Positions 50,166-60,762 of a DNA stretch of 64,000 bases are shown one piece after another. A model generated the notes under the pieces. The model was not told the DNA's origin, ran no database searches, and worked only from the letters and a program-made list of their open reading frames with translations. This stretch comes from Mytilus galloprovincialis (Eukaryota; Mollusca; Bivalvia; Mytilida; Mytilidae): contig NC_134840.1 in assembly GCF_965363235.1 (NCBI RefSeq), forward strand, positions 85,718,916-85,782,915, read 5' to 3'. A program made the translations under genes and the position numbers. Every line of letters begins with the position of its first letter. The stretch's first letter is position 1.

Positions 50166-50804
50166 CTATCAAAATATAGCAGGTCCAAAAGGCTCAATAA
50201 GTACAATAGACTAGATAGGGTTCTTAAGGGATTTTATTCACACTGATTGCAAATATTATTAAACCCTACAACATATATAACAATCATAAACAACACATGA
50301 CAACATAAAACAGAATTATAGACAAAGGGGAATAAATCAAATATATTCCAATGCCATTACTTCACAATCTTATATTTAAATTTAAATGCACTCATAACGT
50401 CTCATAATCATGTGCTATAAAGTAATATAAAACACTAGCAATCTCAAAGTTAGTGTTACGACATATTCATATAAATGTAATACCATGCAGTTTCAGGTAA
50501 AATTACATATAAACATTATAACACTATACAGTTACAAACTGAACAAGACAAGCACAAACTAAAACATGTACACACTCCTTACCGTATATGTGGTATATGG
50601 TTCATGCATGAAACCGTTTACTTGAATTCTATATCATAACCAATTCCATATCATAATCTGAATACGATAACTATAACATTCATAAGTCAACTGACCTGGA
50701 TATTATTCTTACATTAATCTAAACACAATGTACAGGTTACAAAGTTTATCTTAGTATCAGATCTCTGTACTATAGATGAGTGATATTATCCATGAAATTC
50801 TATT

Positions 50805-50852
50805 TTTAATGCACCCACCTAACATACGGCTAAATCATATACCATTCGAAAG
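50805..50852 (-). repeat. Left 48-bp inverted repeat of a 4.58-kb block
   Basis: TTTAATGCACCCACCTAACA, ATACGGCTAAATCATATACC, ATTCGAAAG. The reverse complement recurs at 55340-55387 with about six differences in 48. The two copies face each other around the Penelope-like remnant. Confidence 0.55.
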
Positions 50853-50989
50853 CACAACATCTGTACTATCGTTTTTGCCCGGTCATCAAAAAATCGAACG
50901 GTGCAGTTTCTGTTTAATCACTACGAAAAGTCAAGGACAGACAACTTCTAATTTTACAAGAAGTCAGCATTTTTACATATTCTGTCTTT

Positions 50990-52815
50990 TGAATACTATT
51001 TTGTGTGGACATAGGGAAATCTGTAAGAACAGATATTAATAGTAGCGTGTTTGTTTGTAAAACCCATTACATTAACTGCTTGATAAACGAGTTAGGTATT
51101 GACAATTCATTTGGAAACCCAACATATACCCTCACGACACTTACCAAAGAGGAAATCCTGGATAACCATAGGTCTGTTCTATGTTCCTTTGGAATTTCAA
51201 CAAAAGATAATGAACTGGATCTTCCATCACTGTATTGGATACCAAAACTGCATAAGTGTCCTTACAAACAACGGTATATTGCTGGGTCTTCCAAGTGCTC
51301 CACGAAACTTCTTTCTAAATTATTAACATATATTTTGTCAGCAATCACAGACGGGCTTCAAAGTTCTTGTGAAAATGCCTATTCTAAAGGTGGCGTGAAT
51401 CAGATGTGAATACTTAAAGATTCCAAAGATCTTTTAGAGTACATGCAATCTAACTCTCGTTGGTCCTCAATGCTCTTCAACTTCGTACTTTATTTGGCTT
51501 TTTGACTTTTTTGGATTCGAACGTCACTGGTGAGTCTTTTGTAGACGAAACGTGCGTCTGGCGTATATACAAAATTTTGTCCTGGTATCTATGATGAGTT
51601 CATCTTGTAATAGTATTAACACATTTGACTTTTCTACACTTTATACATGTATTCCACATTCCAAATTAAAAGATAAATTGAAAGAGTTGGTATTGCTTTG
51701 TTTCATCAAAAAGAATGGCCGACGAAGGTACAAGTATCTTGTCTTGGGAAAGGATAAATCTTACTTTGTAAAGGATCACTCTGATTCAAACAAAAATTCT
51801 GTGAAACTGATATCATCAAGATGCTTGATTTCTTGATTGACAACATATTTGTTACGTTCGGGGGACGTGTTTTTCAACAGACTATCGGCATTCCAATGGG
51901 AACGAATTATGCCCCTCTTCTTGTTGACTTGTTTTTTTATTATTATGAGGCTGACTTCATATAGGAACTTCTTAGGAAAAAAGACAAGAGGAAGAAAGAC
52001 AAGAAGTTAGCAATATCCTTTAACTCTACTTTCCGCTATATAGATGATGTTCTTTCACTAAACAATTCAATATTTGGTGACTATGTCGATCGTATCTGTC
52101 CCATTGAAGTAGAGATAAAGGAAACAACAGATACAGTTAAGTCGGCCTCATATCTTGACTTACATCTAGGAATTGACAATGAGGGTCGATTGAAAACAAA
52201 ACTGTACGACAAAAGAGATGATTTCAGCTTTCCAATTGTGAACTTTCCATTTCTAAGTAGCAATATTCCAGCAGCACCTGCATAGGGTGAATATATCTCC
52301 CAATTGATACGATATTCCCGTGCTTGCATTTCCTATCATGATTTTCTTGATAGAGGGTTGTTGCTTACAAGGAAGCTATAAAATCAAGAGTTCCAAATTA
52401 TTAAGTTACAATCATCTCTTCGTAAATTTTACGGACGCCATCACGAGTTGGTTGACGGTTATGGAATAACCGTTTCACAAAAGATATCGGATATGTTCCT
52501 TACGTCATAACTATAATCCCCTTCCCTTTCATAAATGTTACCTACCGAATTAGACTATTTACCGGATTTTTAATCACATTAGCAACACGACGGGTGCCAC
52601 ATGTGGAGTAGGATCTGCTTACCCTTCCGGAGCACCTGAGATCACCCCTAGTTTTTGGTGTGGTTCGTGTTGTTTATTCTTTAGTTTTCTATGTTGTGTC
52701 ATGTGTACTATTGTTTGTCTGTTTGTCCTTTTCATATTTACTCATGGCGTTGTCAGTTTATTTCGATTTATGAGTTTGACTGTCCCTTTGGTATCTTTCG
52801 TTCCTCTTTTATCAA
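50990..52815 (+). mobile_element. Penelope-like retroelement, decayed, with 3' tail
   Basis: Protein-level pieces of one reverse transcriptase lie in order on the plus strand: LDLPSLYWIPKLHKC with RYIAGSSKCSTK (around 51217-51310), TFDFSTLYTCIPH (51620-51660), TIGIPMGTNYAPLL (51885-51925), FRYIDDVLS (52030-52060), ASYLDLHLGIDNEG (52147-52190), YDKRDDF, ISQLIRYSRAC (52300-52330) and KFYGRHHELVDGYG (52425-52465). The palm motif Tyr-Ile-Asp-Asp is visible. These blocks are the Penelope-like (PLE) type rather than LINE or LTR type. I see no GIY-YIG endonuclease domain. The tail (52585-52815) is the source of the isolated tails elsewhere. The coding region is broken several times and carries a nested R1 insertion. 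Confidence 0.65.
51463..51598 (+). repeat. R1 interspersed repeat nested in the Penelope-like element
   Basis: A clean full-length R1 of about 136 bp: GGTCCTCAATGCTCTTCAAC, GAACGTCACTGGTGAGTC, GTAGACGAAACGTGCGTCTG, TCCTGGTATCTATGATGAGT. It separates two adjoining coding blocks of the retroelement, so its insertion is younger than the element. It defines the R1 ends better than any other copy in the window. Confidence 0.7.
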
Positions 52816-55339
52816 AAGCACTTTGGAAAATTAATGTCGGATTTTTAATAAATAGGGCCGTTTTCCAGAAATTCCATTGAAAATGACAAAAATGCATGAA
52901 AACCAAAATTTGTGCTTGTGATTCAATTGTTACTCACCATAAAACTGAATAACATACTTTATTTAGAGCTAAGGATGTTTTTGACATAATAAGTTTACTG
53001 TAATTACGCTTCTTGTTAATTAAACAGTCAATTACAACAACCATGCAGTTGCCCCAAAAAAAAAACGCCATCTGCTTTTAGCTATTCTTTGATAAAAAAA
53101 ATATATGTAGTCGATATTAAGTTGAAAAACACAAATCTTAACAGTGCAAAAATGTTAAAAACAGAATACACAGGTCATTCATGCTTTTTGGAGCAAAACC
53201 TTGATATATTAATTTTTCAATATTCAAATATTTATATGTTTTCTTAGATTTTTTAGTTGCTTAAACTGCATCTTGCATTGACTTAGGAAGTGAAAATTAT
53301 CATAAGTTAGCCATTGAAATGTTTTTTTATGTCTAGTAAAGGTATTTAATCCTATCAAACTACGAAATTCTTGTAAATAAATTGAGACTTTTGCAATTAG
53401 ATTTATTTACATTATTTTTTTAGATGGACAATCTAGCAATTCGAAATAACATGTTCAGTGCTGTTCTTTTTGCTACTTAAGTATTCATAATATTTTATTG
53501 GTTTTGGCCCACGAAGTGCCCAAGGAACCACCGACCATCGGCAGGAAAACTGGCAATCCCCATCAACAATACATTAGTTAGAATGAAGGACGAAACTAAT
53601 GTGTAGCGATCACAACAAAAATCTACCAATCAGCATTATTTCCTTTTGTAAAAGTAGGCAACTTCTTACAAAACAAAGCAGTTTTGATATTGACGTTAAC
53701 TTCAGTTAATTTTTACAAGTAATGTTGCTTAATATAAAAAATAGAATAAATAGAATTTTAAATGCATTGGAACCAATTTTATTTGAAAGTTAATTAGCCA
53801 TGATTTAACATTAAATTTCTACATAATATTTAGAGGCCTTTAGAAAAAAAGAGCATTATTTTAGTAGCTCATCTATTAAGCAGTGAACATTGGCATATTA
53901 ACCCAGAGATAGTACATGTATATTGAATATAGATGTGGTTAAAATGAAGTAATTTTATTCTAAAAGATCTATATAATTGGGAGAAATGAAAATTGTGGTT
54001 GAATTTATCCCTTGGCAGTTGATATCTAATAGTTCGTTTCTATTAATATTGCATTGTCGTTTGTTTCTTTTGACGACTTCGGTGTTTCTTTTGTTTCGTT
54101 GTAATCCTCTTATAATTGACGTGTTTCCCTCGGTATTAGTCTGTAACCCGGATTCGTTTTCTTTAAATCGAGTTATAACTTTTGAACAGCGGTATACTAC
54201 TGTTGCCTTTATTTATCTAGTTTTTTAATTGGTTTTATGTCATTTAAAATTAAATTATGTTTGTGGATATTTATTATGTATTGAGCCCTCATTTGTTAAT
54301 CTGACAGCGACTTTTAGTGATTTTCTCACTTAATTTGTATATTTTTAGATCTGTTGTTTTTGAACTTTGAACCTTATGGTTTTCTTTTCTTTGGTTGAAA
54401 GAAGAAATGAAATAACAAGGAGGCAGTCTTAAACCATCGTCAAAGAAAAACAAATGACAGCATGAAAAAGGCGAAAAATGAGTACAGACAAACAAAACTT
54501 CTTACAATACTCTACCGATATTTGCGAACACTACATAAACCAGTATGGTGATAACAGTTGCTCAGCAAGGGTTTTCAATCTTAATTAATTTGAATTATTA
54601 AGTTTCAGACATATTTAATAAATAGACTAATAAAGTATATGATAATGGTGTAATATTAAAAGGAATTCGCCGGATTTGATATTGAAAAGAGGATGGTACA
54701 AATAGTTTTCATTCGAACATTGAACGAAAATTAACTTCGATTCATGTCTTTCAACATCGGAAAACATTTTTTTACTAAATATACCTTTTTTGTTCATTAA
54801 AGTTCTTCCATTACCTTTTTGTTCAAATATGGATGATCATTATCTGCCGATATTGGCAATAAAAAAGCAAAATGATCCATATTTGCAGATGGTGTATTTT
54901 AGGGCAACTGCAAACGCTTCATCAGAAGGCTGCATTTTGACCTGTATCATATAAGTTGCCGTTTTAAAATGATGAAAAAAATCCCTCGGCCTATAAACGA
55001 TACATCTATTCTATTTCTTTTGACATACAAATATTCAAACTTCAAAAAATATTTAGATTTTTTTGCAATTTTATGTTTTTTGGAAGTTTATTTAAGAATT
55101 GCAATTTTCTGTGAATAGAGCTCAATCAACACTAAGTTTGCATTTGATTTGGAATTGTGGTGATTTGTTTTATAAGGTCTAGATAATTTTTAGAAAAAAA
55201 AATCCATACAAGTAACAGAAAATGGCATTTTGCTTAATCCTGGTAAAATTTAGGAATGTTCAATTTTAACCTTTGACCTTGAAAATTGCAACATACGACT
55301 TATTGACGACCTTGCAAAACAGAAAGTACAGGTAATAAG
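52816..55339. other. Non-coding interior of the 50.8-55.4 kb block
   Basis: No protein-like frame. An inverted R3 fragment lies at 54035-54215 (GTGTTTCCCTCGGTATTAGT, ATACTACTGTTGCCTTTATT). The rest is AT-rich and unlike the other repeats in the window. Confidence 0.4.
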
Positions 55340-55387
55340 CTTTCGAATGATACATAATATAGCCGTTTGTTAGGTGGGTGCATTAAA
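55340..55387 (+). repeat. Right 48-bp inverted repeat of a 4.58-kb block
   Basis: CTTTCGAATGATACATAATA, TAGCCGTTTGTTAGGTGGGT, GCATTAAA. It is the inverted partner of 50805-50852. Both copies put the GCACCCACCTAAC side outwards, as terminal inverted repeats would. Confidence 0.55.
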
Positions 55388-56175
55388 GTCGTAAACTAGG
55401 CGTCTTTTTGGAAAATGTCACTCGCCTAGTAATGTACTATTAAATATATAGAAAATTATGTAATCGATTTATACTATTTAACGTTTATTAAATATGTTTT
55501 AATGATAAAGGTTATATTTTAATATGTGTGTTATTAATTACCATCACTTCCTCTGCATACTCTCATATATTGCCAAAGTGTCTTCAAGGGCTAAATAAAG
55601 AGGTTCAGAACAGGAACATGACTGAGGTCTAATATAGGAAAGTATGAAACTGAATACTTAAGATTGAAAATCATAGCTGTATCAAATATAATAAGCACGT
55701 CATACTATAAATCATACATTCTTGCAAACGATTTCATCAGAAAGAAAATTTTTATTTAAAATGTAATGTAAATTTCCGTATTTAAAATATTTCTTCTTTA
55801 AACGATAATTTACAAAAAGTTATTGAAGGTCATATGATGGTTTTAGGTAAAATTTCAACATGTCATAAAGTTACAGATTACAGATATCGTCCGTTTTTGC
55901 ATAAATTTAGTTTTTCAAAACACCTACAAATGATTTAGTTCAAAAGAATTTATAATAGTTACTTAATATTTAAAAGGACAACATTAAAGTGGTAGAAACT
56001 GAACAAAAGAACAATCACATAAATGTCATCAACAAACCAAGAACAACGTCAAGAAGTCGTCAACCTGTCTAGAAGTGATCTAGAAAAAAAATTACAAAAG
56101 CATATTCATTATAGTTTCACAGCAAGTAGCTGATATTGTTTAAATATTTTTAAGTAGAAGATAAAATAAATATCT
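55388..56175. other. Upstream region of receptor gene 6
   Basis: AT-rich, no gene. The last 40 bases before the start codon (TTGTTTAAATATTTTTAAGT then AGAAGATAAAATAAATAT) closely match the same position upstream of gene 5 (TTGTTTAAATATATTTGAGT, AGAAGATAAGAAAATAACT), so the duplication of genes 5 and 6 included the 5' UTR or promoter-proximal DNA. Confidence 0.5.
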
Positions 56176-59100
56176 ATGATGAACATTTCATCTAGTACAA
56201 TCAATGGTGTAACCACAGCAACAACAACGGAGCTAAAGGATGGTTATGATTTACCTGTATATGGGCTAGCTAATGGTACCTTTTACAGCATCCATGTACC
56301 AGCACTTATTTGTATATGTTTCAGCTTTGCATGTGTTATATCTGTTATAACTTATTCGTTTTACCATCAGCACATATCTACATTCTTTAAGTGGACAAAA
56401 TGCGAACGATTTGCCGTTTATATTGCCATATGTGATGGACTTTTTAATATTTCCCATTTTTCTGACCATCTGCATATAGTTCTTACAAAGGAACTACCAA
56501 CACCAAAACATCTGTGTGCTTTCTATGGATTTCTGCTTGCGGAATTTGTCACAGCTCAGAATTTATTGGTCAGCATCGTTGCAATTAATGTTTTTGTTTT
56601 AGTTTATTTTCGAAAGAAACTTGACTTTGGATGCAAGGATTATCGACTTCTTGGATTCATTTTTGGGGCTCCTGCCTTAGGACTAACAGTAACAGCTGGC
56701 TTAGGACAGTTAGGTCCAAATGGCAGTTTGTAAGTACAAAAATGTAATAGATTTTCTATAAATAGCATCAAACAAGGCGACATACTTGATAAACACTTTA
56801 CTTTCATTTTCAACTAGGTGGTGATGGCAAAACAAATGTTGTCTAAACAAACTTCTCATACAGACTGTTGAATACTAATATTAAAGAACGTAATTAAGAA
56901 GTTATTTTAGCGATGTCAAAAATATCGTTAATCCATTTCCATACAAAACCTAGAGAAATTTTAGATGAGGGTGATTTATCGAGACTATAGACAGGACATT
57001 TATATCTTTGATTTCAATTCTTGTAGAAATGGTATTGTTTAATGGAGACGAAACACGCCTCTGGCGTAATAAATTATAACCCTGGTACCTTTGATAACTA
57101 TTAATGGGAATTTACACCTGTTTATTTTGAATATGACACCAGGAATATAAAAGCGAAGAATGACGCTGTTTGTTGAGTTTACCTTGCTCATAACACAATA
57201 TTATCGGCAATATTCGATTGTGGGGAAAATGGTAATAGCAATTCAAATGAGCTGTTAGTCTAATATTCAAATGATCCCACCATATGTCGTTCTATTTCAA
57301 GGTTTTTGATATGAAGTAGATGTTTTGATAGTCTTTTATTGTACTGATACACAAGGACAAAGGACGAGTTTTAAAAAATCTTCATTTCCTCTTTCGTGAA
57401 TTGTGTAAGCTGGAGACTAAAAGAACTAGACGGCCGTACGGTTGCCTATGATTCTTTATACAAAATTCATTTGAAATTTGGTGGATGGTTGTCTTATAAG
57501 CAATCATACCCTATATCCTTAATGTTATCTAGAAACAAACGTCTGTGATAATTTGGATTACCAAAACAAATACCATTAGTTGTACAAATGTAGTTCAGAG
57601 ACAAACGTTGCAGTGGGGGATGTTAGAACACCATTCAAGGTATAAAGAAATAATCCAGAAAATAAAGATATGCGGCAATAAAATAAAGGCAACAGTAGAA
57701 TACCGCTGTTCGAAATTCATAAATCTATTGAGAAAAAACTAAATAAATCCGGGTTACAAACTAAAACTGAGGGAAACGCATCAAATATAAGATGAGAACT
57801 ATGACACAACAGAACACAACATTAAAATGTAACACACACATAAACGAACTATAATATAATGATGGTCAATTTGTACACTTGGTACAGGCTATTTCAAGCA
57901 AAACATGATGGGTTTAACCTGGTTTTGTGGCATGCCAATTCTCCCGTTTGTATTGCAATGTTAAATATAACATTAAAATGACAACATTACATGACAGGAC
58001 TACAATACAAATAAATTGGAGAACATATAGGACAGAGAAACACATAAATAATACTTAACAAAAGGTACCAGGTTTAAAATTTAATACGCCAGACGTACGT
58101 TTCGTCCACAAAAGACAAATCAGTGACGCTCAGATGAAAAAAATTCGAAAGCCAAAACAAGTACAAAGTTGTAGAGCACTGAGGACCAAAAGTTTCAAAA
58201 AGTTGTGACCAATACGGCTAGGGTTTTCTGCCTGAGATAAGAACATACTTTTTATTTAGAATAATTCCTACTTTTGCAAACAGTCAATTTTATAAAATGA
58301 ATATATAATAGATATACATGATAAAACCGAAGTGGTGACTAATTACAGAAGAAAAATGGACACATTTCAAGAAACAACATAAACCAGCCCATAAAAATAC
58401 ACAGCCGAGTTAGCCAAAGCCATGAACGCACAACGTGACGTCACATTTGAATTTCTAAAAAGATTTTCCCAAAAATAAGATAGAATTAGGATGGAATTTA
58501 AGTTTAGATTTGTAAGACTGATATAACATTTATTAATAACAATGAAAACTACAATACTAATTAACATCAAATTGTTGTAGTAATTATATAATTAATTGCA
58601 TTATCTAGCTATGTAGGTGTTTCTTCTGAATCAAACTGTAAACCAAATATCGTATAAATTACGTTGTTCCAAATTAAAATCTAATAAATGAACTTATTGA
58701 TTATCTTTACAATAACACACAAATACAAAAAAAAATAAGATTTACATAAATCTGGTGAAGAGGAACCTTGAGGGATCCTGTACTGGAAATCAACTATAAG
58801 TAAGTATAAAAAACGTTAAGACATTGACAAAAACTGACGAGAATAACAAATATAACATCAAAACTAAATACATGAATTTGGGATAGAAAAGTACCGTGAC
58901 ACGTCTTATAGCAATGCGAATTCACACTCAGCAAAACAGTCATTATCGGGAGTAAGTCACGTTCGGTAATTGAAATATCAGACGACGCAATTAACATGTT
59001 CTTCCTACTGCATAAAAAGGTATCTTCGGAATCCTTATTGTAAAAAATGTATCAAATTACCGTATAGCGTATTATTTTCGCGGATTATAAATTTCTTTTA

Positions 59101-59761
59101 TTTTCGCGGATAGAACAAAATCGCCAAAATAAATTCCTCCATTTTAAAAGTGCACATGCAAAAGTACTGATAAAAGTTTTGAATCCGCCTAAATAATAAA
59201 CGCCAAAATATGTCGTATAACTTATTTATTGTTATAAAAATAACCCACTATACGGTACTTTAATCATTGACTCCTTTAATGAATAATTTGATTTTTTTTT
59301 GTTTCAGTTGCTTCTTTGATGGTGTTAAAGGACAGATCGCCAACTTCATATATACAACTATTCTACTTTCTGCCATTACAATTACCAACATACTTCTTTA
59401 CGTCATTAGCTGGTTTCGTATTTATCGGGAAACAAAAGCTATTAAAAAATCGCGAAAATCTTTGATCGCTTCGCATAGAGCGGCTAAAACCATGTCTTTA
59501 TTTGTTTTCGCTTTCCTAGTACAGTGGTGGGCCATGGCAACGTACGGTATATGGCAGTGGGTAACGGATGTTCCACAAACTTTGTTCCATTTTGTGACAA
59601 CTTTCTCAAATTTAGGTGGTGTTCTCAATGGAATAGTATTTATCATTATTGTACGGAGGAAAAGATACGGAACTGATTCTTCAATTAGTATACAATATAT
59701 CAAGGAATCGACTACAGATAAAACAGTTACTATGCACAGAAAATTAAATAGTCAAGTCTAA
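56176..59761 (+). CDS. Orphan seven-transmembrane receptor, array gene 6 (subfamily B), two exons
   Basis: Exons are 56176-56729 and 59308-59761 with a 2578-bp intron (GTAAGT...TTTCAG), the longest in the family, at the conserved phase-2 site. The product is 335 aa (334 if the second of two adjacent Met codons is used). Sequons: NIS at the start and NGT before TM1. KDGYDLPVYGL, then TKCERFAVYIAICDGLFN. Cys114 and Cys186 are the disulfide pair. Loop 3 is the short form (KKSRKSLIASH). TM6 reads FAFLVQWWAMATYG, TM7 LNGIVFIIIVRRKRYG. The tail shares IKESTTDK with gene 5 and ends LNSQV, a class I PDZ-ligand pattern. Exon 2 differs more from gene 5 than exon 1 does, chiefly in TM5 and loop 3. Closest paralogue: gene 5. 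Confidence 0.88.
57675..58575 (+). mobile_element. R3 repeat inserted in the intron of receptor gene 6
   Basis: Long R3 copy: AATAAAGGCAACAGTAGAAT, TGAGGGAAACGCATCAAATA, ACACTTGGTACAGGC, GTGGCATGCCAATTC, ACAGGACTACAATACAAATA, a nested R1 (58062-58195) and then a terminal part ending ACATTTATTAATAACAATGA. Another R3-type piece follows (58800-58945), sharing AATAACAAATATAACATCAA with 10495. Together with flanking sequence it splits an intron segment that is continuous in gene 5. Confidence 0.65.
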
Positions 59762-59900
59762 ACGTAACTTATCTTTTGTCGCTTTTTGTTGTTCCTGGAT
59801 TTTTTTATTTGGATTTTTATGTTATCATAAATTGTGTACAGCATCAAAATAAGGCGTACGGTACATTATGCTGTTACCAGCACTTCAATGAACTATAAGA

Positions 59901-60045
59901 AATGACTGTAATTATTTTTCTGTCTATTTGAAATAACATAAAAAATGTGGTGCACACTGTTAAATAACCCGCTACGCGCGTTATTCAGTGTGCACCAAGT
60001 TTTTAATGTTATTTCTTCATAGACAGAAAAAATATTACAGTCATT
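59901..60045. repeat. 145-bp palindromic MITE
   Basis: Arms AATGACTGTAATTATTTTTC...TGTGGTGCACACTG and CAGTGTGCACCAAG...GAAAAAATATTACAGTCATT are inverted copies around a GC-rich centre (CCCGCTACGCGCG). It sits 140 bp past the stop codon of gene 6, possibly within its 3' UTR, and directly abuts the R3 copy that follows. Confidence 0.75.
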
Positions 60046-60762
60046 CCTTTAATATTGCAATTTTCATTGTTATTGATAAATGTTATATCAGTATTGCAAG
60101 TCTAATCCTGAATTCTGTCTATCCTATTTTTGGGATATTGTTTAAGAAATTCATTTATTACGTCACTTTGTGCGGTTATGGTTTTGACTAACTCGGCTAT
60201 TCGAAATAACAAGGATGTTCTTATTCCAGGCAGAAACCCTAGTCGTATTAGACACAACTTTTTGGAACTTTTGGTCCTCAATGTACTTGTCTTGACTTTC
60301 GCACTTTTTCATCTGAGCGTCACTGGTAAGCCTTGTGTTGACGAAAGACGCGTTTGACGTATAAGTGTTTTTTTAAAACCTGGTACCTTTTGTTAGCTAT
60401 AATTGGAGTGTTTCATTGTCCTATATGTTCTATCATTTATTTGTATTGTAGTCCTGTCATGTAATGTTGTCTTTAACTGATATATTTACCATTGCCGTAG
60501 AAGCGGGAGGTTTGGCATGCCACAAAACCGGGTTCATCCCACCCTTTTTTCTTAAAATCTCCTGTGCCAAGTCCGGAAAAGGGCCATTGTTAAATTGTAA
60601 TTGGTTTCTGTGTGTGTTAAAGTTTAATTTTGTGTTGCTGTTGTGTCTTAGTTTTCCTCTTATATTTGATGTGTTTCCCTCAGTTTTAGTTTGTAGTCCG
60701 AATTTGTTTTTTCTCAATCAATTTATAAATTTCGACAACGGCTTACTACTGTTGCCTTTATT
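60046..60762 (-). mobile_element. R3 repeat, inverted copy downstream of receptor gene 6
   Basis: Reverse-oriented R3 with an R1 unit at 60243-60405 (TGAGCGTCACTGGTAAGCC, TTGACGAAAGACGCGTTTGA). Landmarks run backwards relative to 57675-58575: TTTTCATTGTTATTGATAAA first, then AACTCGGCT, GTAGTCCTGTCATGTAATGT, TGGCATGCCACAAAACC, GTGTTTCCCTCAGTTTTAG and ACTACTGTTGCCTTTATT. The 140-codon ORF at 60464 runs through it and is not a gene. Confidence 0.65.

Noticed and set aside
49386-50172. Four overlapping minus-strand ORFs with an 18-residue repeat
   Set aside because: They are readings of the 54-bp minisatellite in different frames; no frame is favoured.
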